Below are positions 37,343-50,980 of a stretch of DNA of 64,000 nucleotides, piece by piece. The number at the start of each line of letters is the position of its first letter. Within the stretch, counting starts at the first letter, position 1. The notes below the pieces were generated by a model. The model saw only the letters and a list, made by a program, of their open reading frames with translations. It did no database searches and had not been told where the DNA came from. Both the position numbers and the translations under genes were made by a program. The DNA lies in contig JABVXU010000245.1 of NCBI GenBank assembly GCA_013365365.1, positions 16,405-80,404 of the forward strand, read 5' to 3'. The DNA is from Cruorifilaria tuberocauda. Taxonomy: Eukaryota; Nematoda; Chromadorea; Rhabditida; Onchocercidae.

Positions 37343-39503
37343 CTACATATTTTCGCTTTAATACTGATATTATAGAAGCTCTGTTTGTTAAGTGGTAGCG
37401 GAGGAGGAAAAATGGATATACATATCAACGTGGATATATTTTCTAGCAGTATTACGGCAAAAAGAATGTAAAGCCTTATTTTCAATACACACAAACTTCG
37501 TTTCTTTTTTTTTTCACTTCAATCATTTTTTTCCCTCCTTGATATATAATACTTCGAGAATCAATTTAAACCACTTCATTTTCTTCCTTCCATGACAAAA
37601 ATCTAATGAACTAAACTAAGCAGTTATTTTTTTTCCCATTGCTATTTTGTTTTTCAATTTATCTTTTTAGATTTGTATATAATCTAAATTGATTGACAAA
37701 TAACGTGTAGATCTCGAATGAGAGGAAGGAAAAGTTTTTTTATGTTTTTCATTTTTTCGTTTATCCCTTTCCATTCTTCATGTTAATTGTCGTTTTACAC
37801 GAGAACTTTTACCTCATTTCTCTTTTATACTAATAGCGTAGTATTGTTGTATTTAAGCTTTAATTCATCTCATTCTATCCGTTAAAAAATTTTTTTCATC
37901 ATTTATTTCAAATGATGATTTAATTTGTTATTTCACTTTTTTTTCAAAATTCTATTTAAAACTGCATTTTCTTTTTTTTTCTTTTTGCAAATTGATGAAA
38001 GTAAACTGTTAAATTATTTATTTCTTTAATTTATAAATTAATTAATTAGCTGCAAAAATTGTGATGATTGTTTGATTTAAAATAATTGGTCTCGTGATTT
38101 TTGCAATAAAGAAGAATTAGTATGCTTCAACAAACACTTCTAATATATTAAACTAACGGAAATAAGTTTATTTCAGATAGTTTATTGTGTAATTCAAATA
38201 TTATCAGTTTTTATCATTTAAATAACGCCTCATAAATTTTGGGGCTTTTTGTTTTTCTTATTTCTCTCCATTTATTCTTCCTTTTTTAGACCTTTCCTTT
38301 GTATGCTTTGACTGTCCTATCCCATGTATCATTCATTCAATATATCGAAATATTACAAAAATTATTCCATTTCTGTACGCATACTAGTCGATGTTCCATT
38401 AAAACATGCCATTTAAAAGTTAAGTGTTTCCGTTTTTGCTCAAACTTTTTTTTATAATTTTCATTTTCTATCATATCTATATTTATATTATTCAGTCAAA
38501 AATTGGTCGTAGCAAATGGATACATAAACGATTGTTATTCAATACGGAAAAAATGGATGTGTGAAATGATTTTATGAAAGTTAGTTAAAAGCTTGAACAT
38601 TCAAATGTGTTCTTAAATATTTCTCTCAAAGCTTTTTACTCTAAGTGCACGCAACTTTTTTTCCAGTTCAGTATTTTACATATTATTAGCACATTAAATT
38701 AGCTTTTTGTGATAATATTTTATATAAAAAACTTTAAAGTTTTCTATTTTCGTTTTATTTTTTGTTTTTCTTTTTATAACTCTGCTATGTTCAATAACTT
38801 ACTGAAATTCTTGAGTGATATTGAATGATGTTGTTAATAATGATGATAATGATGAATCGATTTGTTTAGAATGTTGCATCGTAGTTAATTAAATATTAAC
38901 TGGAAAATGAATTTATCATTTTCTCTCTATAATAATATTAGCGAATTGAAGTTGCTGTTATTAAATTGAAAATGAATTTATTATTTCTGCCTTATAATAA
39001 TAATTGGAATTTGCTGATATTTCTTTATTAGGCTTGATTACAAAATCGTTCTATTTATAAGCATAAAAAAGAGCCAGCATGCAGTCTTTGAAATAATTCA
39101 TCAGTTATTATGACTGCTATGAATTTTTTTGTTCGAGAAAAAAAAGTTTGATGATAAAAAAAATTTCAACGATTTTTTTTAATTTTTGAATTCTCAAAAA
39201 TTTTCTATTAATTTTTAACTGCAAAGCTTGTCGAAGCAAAGAGTGAAGTAGTCATTTACGTCAAAGAATTAGTGATGAGAGGATTTGCTCTTTGATGCTG
39301 CTCAATATTTGTTATTGATAAATGATATTCACTTGATAAGTTTTTAATTTAAGTCTCTTTTTTTTCTTGAGCAATATTTCAGAAATTTAAAAATTTTTAA
39401 AATATGCATTAAATAAATGAAAAGATAAACGATTGAAATACGTTAAAAAATTGTTTATAGTGTGTAAAATTATGTATAAAATTGGTATTGCTTTTGTTTA
39501 GAA

Positions 39504-40314
39504 ATGCGAATGGAAATTTTTCATGCTGGTCTTTTCATCCTGTTTTACCTAGGTAAGTATCTATTCATTGTATTTTACCTGAATATCTTGCTGCTAACAT
39601 TTAATTAAATCTCATGGACTAATTTGCAGATGGCAAAAATTCAATTACAGATTTTCATTTCTTAAAAAAAGAAATCTCAAACGAAGTTTTTTTAAATTGA
39701 GTTAATCCTCATTTCTTCTACAAATGAAGAATTCTTTTAATTCTACGATTCTTTCTTTTTTCCTCTCTTAATTTCCCTTTTCACTTCCCTCAGTTACATT
39801 CAAAAAACACTTGAATTTTTTGAATAAATGATGGGTATAATTTACAAAGCGCTGTTTTTTTTTAAACTGTAATATAAAATTAACAGTACGGCAATTTTGA
39901 ATAATTTTTTTTTAATGACAAATTTAATACTAAGTAACTTTTGCATCATACAGTTCATTTCTATACTTTTTTTAAAGTCATATGTTTCAATTTAATCGTA
40001 ACATAAATACAATAAAGGTTTTGTTATTTTGGATATAACTATTGTAAAAATTAAAATCAATTATGTAATGAAATATATTCATTTTTATGCAGTGAAATAT
40101 GTTGATTTCATTTAAATGTTAAAAATTTATATATTTAAGGAATATGTAATGCAGTTGAAACAATTAATTGTACAAAAAAAGCTGGTACGCATGCATGTTA
40201 TACGTGTATGGGTAGAGATATGGAAAATTGTGAAACAGGCACCGTATGTTGCAGTGGTTCTTGCTTTAAGCTTATCGATAAAAGTTAGTAGCATTTTGTT
40301 TTTGTTTTTTTAGG

Positions 40315-40345
<31 letters not shown>

Positions 40346-41659
40346 GAAACGATGAAAAGTTATTACATAAGAGTATAAAGTGAAATATATGAAATGAAGA
40401 AGGTTTGCTCATTAATAATTTTATTTTTCTTCCATAAATTTTATTTGTTAATTTTTTCTTCCTCATCCTTCCTTCTTCTTCATCTCATTAAAATAAAAAA
40501 GGAGATAAACAACTATGATGATAATGATGCTTTTTCATTAGCAGAACTATGATATTGTTTAGAGTGAAGTGACGGAATAAATTTTGGATAATGATAATTA
40601 AATAGTGCTAATTAAATGGTATTACTGATAAGTGTAAGTAAAACATTTTAGACATAACTAAACTGATAGAAGAGAAAGAAATTTTTTTTTAACGACAAAA
40701 GCAAATGATTGAGTATTTGGTGCCAATAGTTGTCACTTTCAAAGTTGGAATGAACAAATGGCTTAATTAGATGAAATGTTAAATGGGATGACATTGTTAG
40801 CCTTCTTCAGAAAGCTTGTGATTGTATCCGTTTTTGCAATAGCTGTGACCGTTAGTTGACGTAATTAAATGATCAGATAATCCTACTTTTGTTAGTTTAA
40901 AAATTTAATCGTAAAGAAACACATGAACAACATTGCAAAAACTTATTTACTTTAATAGTACAACAACTTTTCAAAAGTTTTTACCAAAGATTTAATTCTT
41001 TTTTTTTCGTTTTTTCTTAAATTGTTAAATGAATCCTAAATTTTTGAATTTCAATTATAAATACAATTTTTTGGAAATTTCCAGAGCATAATTTGATAAT
41101 GAAAGGTTGTACAAATGAAGATCAAGAAGATGGTAGCATGAAAAGACGAACATTTGATATACGATTGTATTGGGCGAATAATGAGAAAGTTACAGGTATG
41201 CTTTTTTCTTTTGAAATTTTATCGATTATTCTTATAAAAACTTCAAATTATTAAATGATATAACTAAAAATTTTCAAATGAAAATGAATGAAGCTTTTTA
41301 GAGCTTCAAAGAACTAATATTCGTGAGAAAGCTACACAAACTAATATTCCTCAGGACTTCGTACAATCATAAAGAATGCAACATTCCTTGATTAGCTAAA
41401 GTGAAGATACTCTTTTATATGTAGGTCTTAACTAAATCTGTAGTATTTATTCTTTATAGAGTTAATTAGATATAAAATTTCAGTTAGTTGCGATAATGCT
41501 TTAAAAAAAAATGTGAAATATACAGTGATTATTACAGGCGAAGCATATTACTGTAAAGAAAACGATTATTGCAATACAGGTTCAACGCAATTCGTGCATT
41601 CTTTATTTTATTACACTTTCCTCAGTCTACTTGCCACTTTATCACTTTCTCAATCATAA
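39504..41659 (+). CDS. small secreted, probably GPI-anchored cysteine-rich protein (Ly6/ET-module type)
   Basis: Exons 39504-39552, 40140-40283, 41085-41195 and 41538-41659 give 141 aa. The first exon and start of the second encode a signal peptide (IFHAGLFILFYLGICNA). The mature part carries about ten cysteines: INCTKK, ACYTCMGRDMENC, TVCCSGSCFK, GCTNEDQ, YYCKENDYCNTG. The CSGSCFK, GC and final C-x5-CN spacing resembles nematode ET-module and Ly6/uPAR-like domains. The extreme C-terminus is hydrophobic (FYYTFLSLLATLSLSQS), as in a GPI-attachment signal. Such proteins act at the cell surface, but no partner can be named. The second-exon acceptor (ATTTAAG) is weaker than usual. All joins keep the frame. 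A long GA microsatellite begins just after the second donor. Confidence 0.75.
40312..40345. repeat. GA microsatellite in intron 2 of the Ly6-like gene
   Basis: GGGAGAGAGAGAGAGAGAGA continuing to GAAAGGAAAG, about 28 bases after the donor at 40284. On the minus strand it creates a meaningless Ser-Leu repeat. Confidence 0.9.
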
Positions 41660-44600
41660 TAATTGCTGATAAGGACTGGAAATATGAGAGGTGCATTCCA
41701 TCGAAAGATATTTCCTTATCTTTTGGGAATTAGGCTAACTTTTTAATCTCTGGTCAATTATTATAGGTTCTTTTTGATTCTCAGAGGAATTATTTTTCCA
41801 TTTTAATAAGTTAATTCGTAAGATTGTTCGTTCATTCGGTTGTTTAAATGTAATGAATACCATTTGTTGATATTGAATGGTGGTAATTGTGTTAGAACGG
41901 AAATAAGTATATTGACTTACATCATGAAGATAATTATTAAATAAATAGATTTTGATTTCATCATTCAAATAACCATTCATGGTTTAATCTGTCTAACCTG
42001 GTTGATAAATAAATTACCTGCAGTATATATTGAGACAATTTTTCGCATAATTTACGTTCTAATTAGGATATCTAATATATTTCACAGTGATGTTTATGTC
42101 AATTTTCTGCTATATACTTCAATTATTAGATAAATCTAATCTTCTTTATCTCTTATTTATCTTATTAAAGTGTTCATTCGCTATGGAACAGTATTCAATA
42201 TAAGCAAACACTTTTTCATGTATAATACTACAGATTTTTGTATGAGTTATATTTCCTTCTCCCAGTAAAATTAATTTATGAGAGCTCACAAAAATCATAT
42301 ATGTATTTGCTTATTTAACGGAATTAAAAATGAAGTATCTGAAAATTGTGATATATGATATATTTGACATCAAATATTGATGGAAATTTTATAATTTATT
42401 TCCCAAAAGAGTTCTTTTTTTAGTAATCAGAGACTGCTTGTTATACATAAAAGATTTGGCTAAATAATTTGATTTAAGGTAGAAAGATAGATTAAGGTGA
42501 AATGAAAAATTTTAATATAACAAACCTTACTTTTCTCATACAGCAGGAAAATATCTAGTCGATATTACTTCTTTTGCTTTTTACTTTTTGACGGAATAAT
42601 TGTGTTAGAGCATTATTATAATTTCAGATGATGTTTGAAAAGCTACTCTCCAAATTCTTTCATTAATTTTTAATCATAACACATTTTTTAAAAAAAAAGT
42701 CACTGTTTCCAATTATCTTCAAATGAGTGGAACAATTTATATAGTGTTAAGGGATAAGTATCGAAATCAGTCAAATTTTTAAACCACTTAACAGCTTTTT
42801 TCTCTGTATTTCAATTACTGTTTTGTATTTCAGGAATGTAGTTTTACTATGTGATCAAAATTTTATGTATTGAGCAAAATTTAGAGAAACTTATTGTATA
42901 CATTGATAAATTTTTGCCGATTTACAATAAATGTTAGAATATTTCATTTCTTTTCCATTACTGTCATAATATTTTTCCATACCAATTAAATTCATTAAAA
43001 AATCTGAGAATTTCCTGCTCCATTTTTTTTCAAAAATTTATATTTCAGAAATTTTTTCCGATATAATATTATATTTAAAATCCTTAGAATATAATTATTA
43101 TTAGTAAGCTTACGAGAATTGCTAAAAGTAGTGATAATAAATCTATTCACAATATCTATTTTTCTAAATAATATATTTGTGTATTTTAAAAACAATAATT
43201 AATGTCACCAAACAAATGCCCTTTTTTATTTGATATGGTATTTTAGGAATACATATTACATTTCATGAAATTTTTTATCAAACTTCTTTAAAACATTTTG
43301 CATTGACAACACGTAGATGAATTCAGGAAAAATTCAGGAATCCAAAATGAGGGAAAATATTTTTGATTTATTTGCTATTGCAATATGACGAAGCATTCTT
43401 CATGTGAAAGATATATTGATAATTTCTTTTATTACTATAGAATTAATTTATCATCGACTAAATTTTTCGATATAATCCTATATTTATTTATTGCTAAAAT
43501 GTATGAAAATCGCCTATTTATCATGAAAAATTATATGATCGAATTTATCTAGACAATGGAGTTTTATCAACTTATCATCAACATATGAAATCATAACTTA
43601 AAATTCATTAAAATTGTCATAAAATCATGCCTGTAATATTATTTTATTCTAATTATTATCTTTTGTAACATTTTCTAAACCTGACTTTTATTTGTTTCAT
43701 AGTTTCTTAAAAATGAAGAGAGAAAAAAATTTTAACGAATCAAAGAAAATTAAATTATTGAAAGATTTTAGAGACTATGCCATTTTATAAAATTTATATG
43801 TTTAGTTTATGAAACAGAATCATAGCCTATATGTAAAACAAATACATTTATAAAGTTACAAGCATTTGAATTCTTTTGTTTCATTCATAAATAATTTCAA
43901 AAACTTATTTTAATAGAACATATTTATCAGAAAATTTTCGATTTAATTTTTTTACAACAACATTGAATCTATCTTTGCAAACAGAAACTTTTTCCTTTTG
44001 GAAATTACAAAATATTCCGCGAAAACTTAACAACAACACGTGAAAAGTAGATAAATCGTTTCATTTGCTAGCATTTAGATGATGATCCATATCAACAAAT
44101 AGCAATTCAACCTGCTGCTCAATAAAATTTCGAAATTATCAATTTCAGAGCTAAACAGAAATGAATAATGATGCGTACTGACGAGTACTGAAATGCACTG
44201 AATAAACAAACAGCTAAGCAACTATGAAATTCCACCCGGAAAGGATTAAAAAAAGCTTGGGAATAGCATGAACGTGAATTACAGACTTTATGCAGCCGAA
44301 TATTAATCTCAATTATGCCTATTTACAAAAAATTCTCAGATCTGATGCCAAGATAAATGTAACCGTTCCTATTGATAACGCTTATATGCCCTAATTCGAT
44401 CATACTGGCAAATCCTAAAATGCATACATACCACCAAAGTTAATCAGATATACAACGACCGGATTTTTCAGTCAAATCTCTAACTCATTCGTACTTTTAA
44501 CTATTCATAGTAATATTTTCCGATATTAAAGGATAACTATTTCTCTATCGTTTTAGATCATTCAGCAATACTCATTCCTTACGGTAATGAACTTTCCAAG

Positions 44601-45105
44601 CCCCATTTCATGAAAACAATAGCGACTGAATTTATTTCAGAATTGAAGATAACTGTTCATCGATATATACATATACTGATAATTGTCATCTAAGAAAGGA
44701 TTTTGAAGCAAATTCATCGAAATATTTACAAATAGGAAAACACAACAATGGAAGAGAATTATCGATCAAGTACGAACTGGAAGATCAAAACTTGACATTA
44801 CGTATTTATTTCAGGGAACTTCAAAAGTTTTTTCCATATTTATGGATTCATTAAGAATGTATTTCAGGAACAAGTGGAGTAGCAAAAGCTATAAATTATC
44901 TTGCACTGGAAATAAGTCAAATTTGATCCGATGAATCAAGAAAAAAAGTGTATTTGCTATTTGTTGCGTCCAAAGTCTTTCATAATTTGTCAAAAGATAA
45001 AAGAAATTCTTCGATATTCACAATGAATTATAGAACGATAAGACTGACAATCGAATATGGTCTTTGAATTAAGCGAATGCAAACAATAATGCAGAACCTG
45101 TTTCC
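41660..45105. other. gene-poor AT-rich region
   Basis: About 3.4 kb of AT-rich DNA between the Ly6-like gene and the minus-strand membrane protein. An AATAAA at 41940-41945 may belong to the Ly6-like gene. No exon is recognisable on either strand; open frames are short, AT-driven and lack splice context. Confidence 0.5.
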
Positions 45106-45876
45106 TCAGACATGATCTCTACGAACAGCGACAATCTTCATATCAACAGGTGGTGCATAACAGGCAAGTTCCTCATCGGATATAAGAAATGAAGTGTCTA
45201 ATAACTGGTCTACAGCAAGTACTGTTGCTGTATCATTATCAATATGTTCTAATGGGTGTATTCGACCATCGCTCTTATTATTTCTTTCAAAAGATTCTGC
45301 TATCCTTTCCTGACGGCGACTTATTATCCTATCCACATCAATCTGAAATCTCTTAACCCTTTTTGGATAATAATATTATGACCTTCCAAAAAAAAAATTT
45401 AAATAGTTTAATTATATTACGCTTATAATTCATTATTCAAAAGGACTCTTGAAGTTTAATTATTAGAGACTTTTTTCGACAAACAGCGAACATCAAAAAA
45501 TAATACCTGTTCGGCAATGCCATCAAATGCCATATCCAATGATCTGGATACTAAATTCGAGGAACTAACTGAGCTTTTCCACGCAAGTCTATGTTTCCTA
45601 AATATGTTCCTGATATACATCTACATATATTAAAAATGAGCGAAAAATCTTAAAGTTCGACTATATTATGGAATAATGTAATAATCAAAAATAAAAGCAT
45701 ATATATATTACCGCTGATCTCTCTAACGTTTGAATAAAAAGATTAGAAAATATTAAATTCAGGAGAAATCACCTGAGGATATGAAAACAAGTAAGGGTAA
45801 AAAAAGTCATCACAAAAATACTTATAAGGACGAAAAGAATAGTTGCTGCAGCATAGAATATTAACAGTAAATCCAT
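45106..45876 (-). CDS. unrecognised single-pass membrane protein
   Basis: Three exons in transcript order, 45876-45773, 45609-45507 and 45342-45106, join in phase to give 147 aa. The first exon is almost entirely a hydrophobic helix of about 30 residues (LLLIFYAAATILFVLISIF and beyond), which may be a signal anchor. A basic stretch follows (LRNIFRKHRLAWK), then a Ser-rich linker and a hydrophilic, partly acidic tail (RIISRRQERIAESFERNN, LLDTSFLISDEELACYAPP). I do not recognise the family. The basic residues after the helix suggest a cytoplasmic C-terminal tail by the positive-inside rule. Support for coding: clean GT-AG borders with compatible phases, and an amino-acid make-up unlike translated AT-rich intergenic DNA. 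The next gene upstream on the same strand is the S1P lyase, 1.8 kb away. Confidence 0.6.
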
Positions 45877-47663
45877 ATGAACATTGTACTATCGTTACAC
45901 TGAAACGTAACCATAATTAGTAGTATTAGATTTTGAGATCAGCCCGTGATTCTGATCTTCAAACTCACGTTTGTTGCTATAAATTTTCTTACATATACTA
46001 ATCAAGATCCGAATAGAAACATTTAATTACCAATGAACTAATGGGTCATTTTTACCAATTCTCGTGTTTATCGATCATTTACTATCTACGAATACGATTG
46101 TGTATCACTATGTGTATCACTAAAGGAGTTTGTGTTGACTTTGAATTAAAATTTAATTAAGAAAACTTGATGAATTCCTCAACATGTCACTGAAAATACC
46201 TAAACAATGCTTTCATAACACAGATAAAGTTGAAACAACAGTTAAATCAATCGAGCCGAAGTATTACTTAACATTCATGATTACGGAAATGCATCCCAAC
46301 TTCAGTGACATACCCAGCAGTTATGTTGTTTGAAAGGATTAAAAGGAACTACGCAACATGAACAAATTTTACCACTGCAAAAAAAAAGAGAATCAGCAAA
46401 TTCCAGATTAAAATCGCGAAATAAATCGCAAAATCCAACAAATAGCTGCCATGAAAAGAGTATATTTATAAACAATAAACTTGTAACAGATATTTTCATG
46501 TTTTATATAATAAATCAATAAATCATTAGATGCAGATAAATGCAGATGTTTTTATTAAAAAATAAAATGCATTTCACCGTAAAATCTGAAAGTAATACGA
46601 ATTTATCACATCCTCAAAAATATGGATTACATATATGGCGAGTCATTAAGCCTAAACAAATTACAATATTACCAATTACATCATCAAGGAATATTTTCCC
46701 AAAAATTTCCCCTGTTTTGATAAATGCTAAGAAAACATGATTATACAGTAGTTCTAGAGAGTAACACACGGAACTAACTGGAATACGCAAAATTACAACT
46801 TCTGGATCTTGAAGAATTATATATTCCATATGAATTGGCAAGTGCAAAATGTTCACTAAAGGTCAAACTATAGAAGCAACTAATCGAAAGAAAATCGAAA
46901 TAACGAGATACTAAAATAGTTCCAACTATGCTTACATCTATTCGTCATTCCATCCTATTAATGTTTTGATATTCGGCACTTGAAATCGCTCTTCTTCAAA
47001 ATAATGTTTAAATATAATTATTCTTTTTGACTAAAAATAGTTCTCAAGTAGTTTCTTAAATACATTAGTATGACTACAGTGAAACGAAATTTTTTGAACA
47101 AATGAATGATTCATTGCTATAATCTACTAAATAAGACACAAAATAATCAAGAAACGATTTCACTAGTATACCTCTAATAACAAACGTTGGATAAATATGA
47201 ACCTAAGCAAATAAAACACATAAAAACGCTAATTAAAATAAAGTAAGCTCGAGCAATATGAAGTAGTACATGTCACACGCAATAAGCAAAAAAGAAATGA
47301 AATAAAACCCATATACTTCGCACCGTCTAAACTATCAATCGTAAGGAAAAAGTGGAGACTACTAGAAGTTTGGTAAAAGGTATAATGTAACTCTGAATTT
47401 TGAAGTTATACTTGGAAAATCATCCAATGACGACAAGTTATTGGATGTTCCTCTCGAAAGCCTACATTACCGTTCTCGATTCCGACCTGCAGGGTGATTA
47501 GACAAATTACTAAGGATTTCGTCGAGAACGACAGTATAAAATGACAATAATCCACATACAGTAGTGATGAAGTGTAATCATATTCACTTTATTTCTTAAT
47601 TTAAAACTTTTTATTACTGCTATGATATTTTTGGAATATACTCTATCCATTTTCAGAAGTCAA
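45877..47663. other. region between membrane protein and S1P lyase, with exon-like blocks
   Basis: No gene can be assembled with confidence. On the minus strand there is a 61-nt Cys-rich block with strong splice borders (46374-46314), an open hydrophobic block ending near 46614, and a short open block near 47490-47400 preceded by CCTGCAG. They could be parts of one unrecognised minus-strand gene or chance. Confidence 0.35.
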
Positions 47664-50600
47664 TCACGTGGTCCTGTTTGAAATAAAACTTTTTTTTCTT
47701 CCCTCAACATTTAGCGTGTTAATAGCTGATGACTGTGGTATTGCATAGTAACTATCAAGATACATATGAGACATTTCCTCAACGAGATCTGGCACAGCAG
47801 ATACCATACCTAAAAAACATTAAACAATGAATCGTGAAAAAGCTGAACAACTAATGTATTACTAAAAAGTGTTTCAATATTATCCTACAAAAATATTGAA
47901 AACGATCTTCTGCTTAATGAGAGATTATCGATTACTTCAGAAGTTGGAACAAATTTCATAAAATAATGCTGACCATAGATCGCAGCAGTTCTTGACTGCT
48001 GACTGAATTCAGGATTTGACACCAGATCTTCGCATGTCATGTCCAATTCGTGAAGGAAATTTTCCACAACACCTGACTTTGTGTGATTCAGCGTAACACA
48101 TATATGAACTCTAAAATATATACCTAAATCTACATAAATAAAACTGAAAATAGTTCGCAGGCGTAAAAATTACTCGATTACCTAAACTTACCGACTCGAG
48201 CATAAAATTGAATATAACTACTTACGCAGGTGGCTTTTGAAGAACAGATAAGGCCCATCCTAGTTTATTCATACCATCTGCTAAAGCGTAAACATTAAGG
48301 TCCTTTGTAGTAAACGCAACAGTTGTAACATCTGATTCACATAACAGTTGCGTGTATGAACATTTCTCAATGCCCGCTCGTATCTCACGTACTGTATTAA
48401 TAATAGCCTCCGTTCGTTCTGTATAACTGAAGAATTGCTATCAACTGAATCGACACTTATGTGGCATAACTTGCATCTGTGATAAGAGCCAACAATTTAA
48501 GCATATTGAGTTACTGGAAATCTGTACATCACAACTACATGATGATATATAGCGCAACAATTAATACCAACAAGCTCAGAAAAGAACTTAAATCTCATAA
48601 TGTAATTTCTCCAATCAACATAAGCACTTAAGGTAGTGCATTTAGAAACGTGCAAAAATGAATTGTCTTACCCTTGTCTACCGTTATAAAGTAAAGTAGC
48701 CCACGTTAATGCTACTGCACATCCGTCTCTGTTACCAGCTAAAGTGGGTGTTATATATATGCCACCAGGCCATTCGCTGTTGCAAAAATACTGATGGTGA
48801 AGCAATGAGGAATCGCGGTATAATATCACTGATGTCCCTAATACAAACAATTTTTATGATGGTTTAACTTAAAAACAAAAGAATTTATATGAAAGTTGAA
48901 ATGCCGTGAAAAATAAAAATTAGAAAGGTTAATTACCACTTGGAGCGAAACTATATTTTTGGATATCGCACGAAATCGATGTAACACCAGGTACACGAAA
49001 ATCGTATGATTTAACTGCAAAATCACAGCGTTCCATAATGGACAGGATGAAACCACCAAGAGTTGCATCAACATGTAAAGGAATGCCATATCGTTGGCTC
49101 AACTAAAAAATACATTGGTAATAATATTCAAGTCTCAAAAGTTTAGAAACTGGGAGTGATTAAATATCTTATACTAAGGAAAAAATTAATCAACAGTCGC
49201 ATCATAATAATTAAAATAATAAAGAACAGCTTATTCTGTGATGTCAAGCAATGAATTGCAAGAGTGATTTGAAATGAGTAGATTAAGTATAGAAACAAAA
49301 TAATACCTTAAACTTGAACTGTTAGATAAGAATATAGAAACTACCTCAGAAATCGCTTCTATGTTGTCAACAGTACCGAAAGGATAGTTCGGAGCCGATG
49401 CCACGAGCTAAAACAAAACAAACTGGAAATTTAAATTATAACTGTGTAAAATGTACACAATATCTTACAACTGTTACAAAAAATCCGCTGGTGTAGTTTC
49501 CGAAAATTATGAATGACAAACATACCATACAAGTTTCATTACTGATAGCGCGCTTCATTGCACCTATATTAACCCGTTGGTCTTTATCAACAGGGATATG
49601 GCGAATACGCATCTGCAATACTTTCGCTGCCTTATCAAATGTAGCATGAGCAGTTATCGGTACCAACATTTCTGGATGCCTAATTCCACGAGCAAACGCG
49701 CGATTCCGATAAGCTAAAATGCTAATGCAAACTGCATTGAACACCTAGAACATCGCTAATATATGGTCTTTTTTCTCCACAAAATTTTCTGAAGTTATAT
49801 CTTTTCTGCTCGTGTCATTAACTGAATAAAAAAACCTCTGCACCCTGAGCAGCCTGGCTATTGGTTTCCTGCTCCGTAAGAATTAATGTGATTGATATCA
49901 CGCTATGCAGATAAAATTTATATAATATATAATATTTGCATAATAATAAAAATATTAAGACTAATACAAAACTGATTGATAAAAAGTTACCAAAACATGC
50001 CAACATATTGCTTTCTGCATCACTCGACGTAACTGTTCCACAACAGCCAGGGCCACCATGAAGAAGCGACGCAACGATGCGTACAATTTCTGCTTCCATT
50101 TTTCGACAGCCGGGAAAAACATCAGGATATAAAGAATCCGAAAACACGAACAGCTCAAACATCTATAAAAACATTGAATTTAGAAGAAAAGATCCTATCA
50201 TAATTTTATTTCAAACTAAGAAGTAGTCAAATAATTCGATTGGATAACCTTTTGTAGCAACGCTTGGTGCTCTTTATTGACATCTGCAAAGATTATTCCG
50301 GAAACGCGACCTTCATCAAAAGAAAATTCACTCATTGTTTTGTACAGTTCTGCCTCCTCAATTATATTATCAATTGTAAGCCCATACTCAGGTAAGAATT
50401 TATAGAATTCCTGAAAAATATTTAACTGAAGTGCCGAAAATTACACCAGTGTATAATTGACATCGAACATTGTTTCAAGGGAAATGGTTCAGAAACATTT
50501 CATCGCAGTATGATAATGGAATGATAATAAACATAATTTCTGATAGCTTACCTTTTTCTTATCGTACTGATGTATTGTTTCTTCAAAATCTCTTCTTGCC

Positions 50601-50980
50601 TTTTCCATTTCTCCTTTTATTTGTGCATTTATCCAGGGCATCATACGAAATATGGAGAAAACCTGGAAAAAGTGCACAACTTAAACAAGCATGATTTTAT
50701 TAAATGATAAAATATCAGGATAATCTCTTATTTAAAAAAGTAAACTGATTAAATACAGAGGAAGATATACCATAGCACGAATACGAATGGAAAGAGGACG
50801 ATCTCCTTTTAGCAGTTCTCGTAGCCAGATAAACAAGCAAGCAACGGATAAAGTATACGAGACGATTTGCCAGGGTTCCAGATCTATGCATGCGCGATTG
50901 AATCCAACACGACCATCATCTACAGCCTGTGTTATCAAACGCCAGGTGTATCCACTATCCAGTGCCCACCGTTCATTCAT
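47664..50980 (-). CDS. SGPL1: sphingosine-1-phosphate lyase family protein (PLP-dependent), divergent
   Basis: Exons in transcript order: 50980-50771, 50662-50552, 50410-50249, 50162-49991, 49713-49526, 49407-49345, 49102-48937, 48837-48672, 48426-48226, 48110-47974 and 47809-47664, about 573 aa. An N-terminal membrane helix (EPWQIVSYTLSVACLFIWL) precedes the cytosolic PLP-fold domain: LYPDVFPGCRKMEAEIVRI, TAHATFDKAAKV, LHVDATLGGF, and EWPGGIYITPTLAGNRDG. S1P lyases cleave sphingosine-1-phosphate into hexadecenal and phosphoethanolamine in the ER membrane. The Schiff-base lysine position is kept (DIQKYSFAPSG, about residue 351), as are the pyridine-binding Asp and ring-stacking His positions. 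However, the phosphate-loop motif usually SGGTES reads SSDAES, and the residue before the lysine is Gln rather than His. It may be a paralogue with altered or lost activity, as suggested for some nematode spl genes. Confidence 0.9.

Larger units (their letters stand above)
36408..39503. other. gene-poor AT-rich region
   Basis: A probable SPO11 polyadenylation hexamer, AATAAA, is at 36558-36563. The rest is very AT-rich, with poly-T and poly-A runs and a GT microsatellite. No exon with credible splice borders and protein character was found. Confidence 0.55.

Noticed and set aside
37216..37494. Minus-strand open frame rich in His, Thr and Ile
   Set aside because: It is produced by the GT/TATG microsatellite and has no splice context or protein similarity.
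40272..40466. Minus-strand frame with a Ser-Leu repeat
   Set aside because: It is a translation of the GA microsatellite in an intron of the Ly6-like gene.
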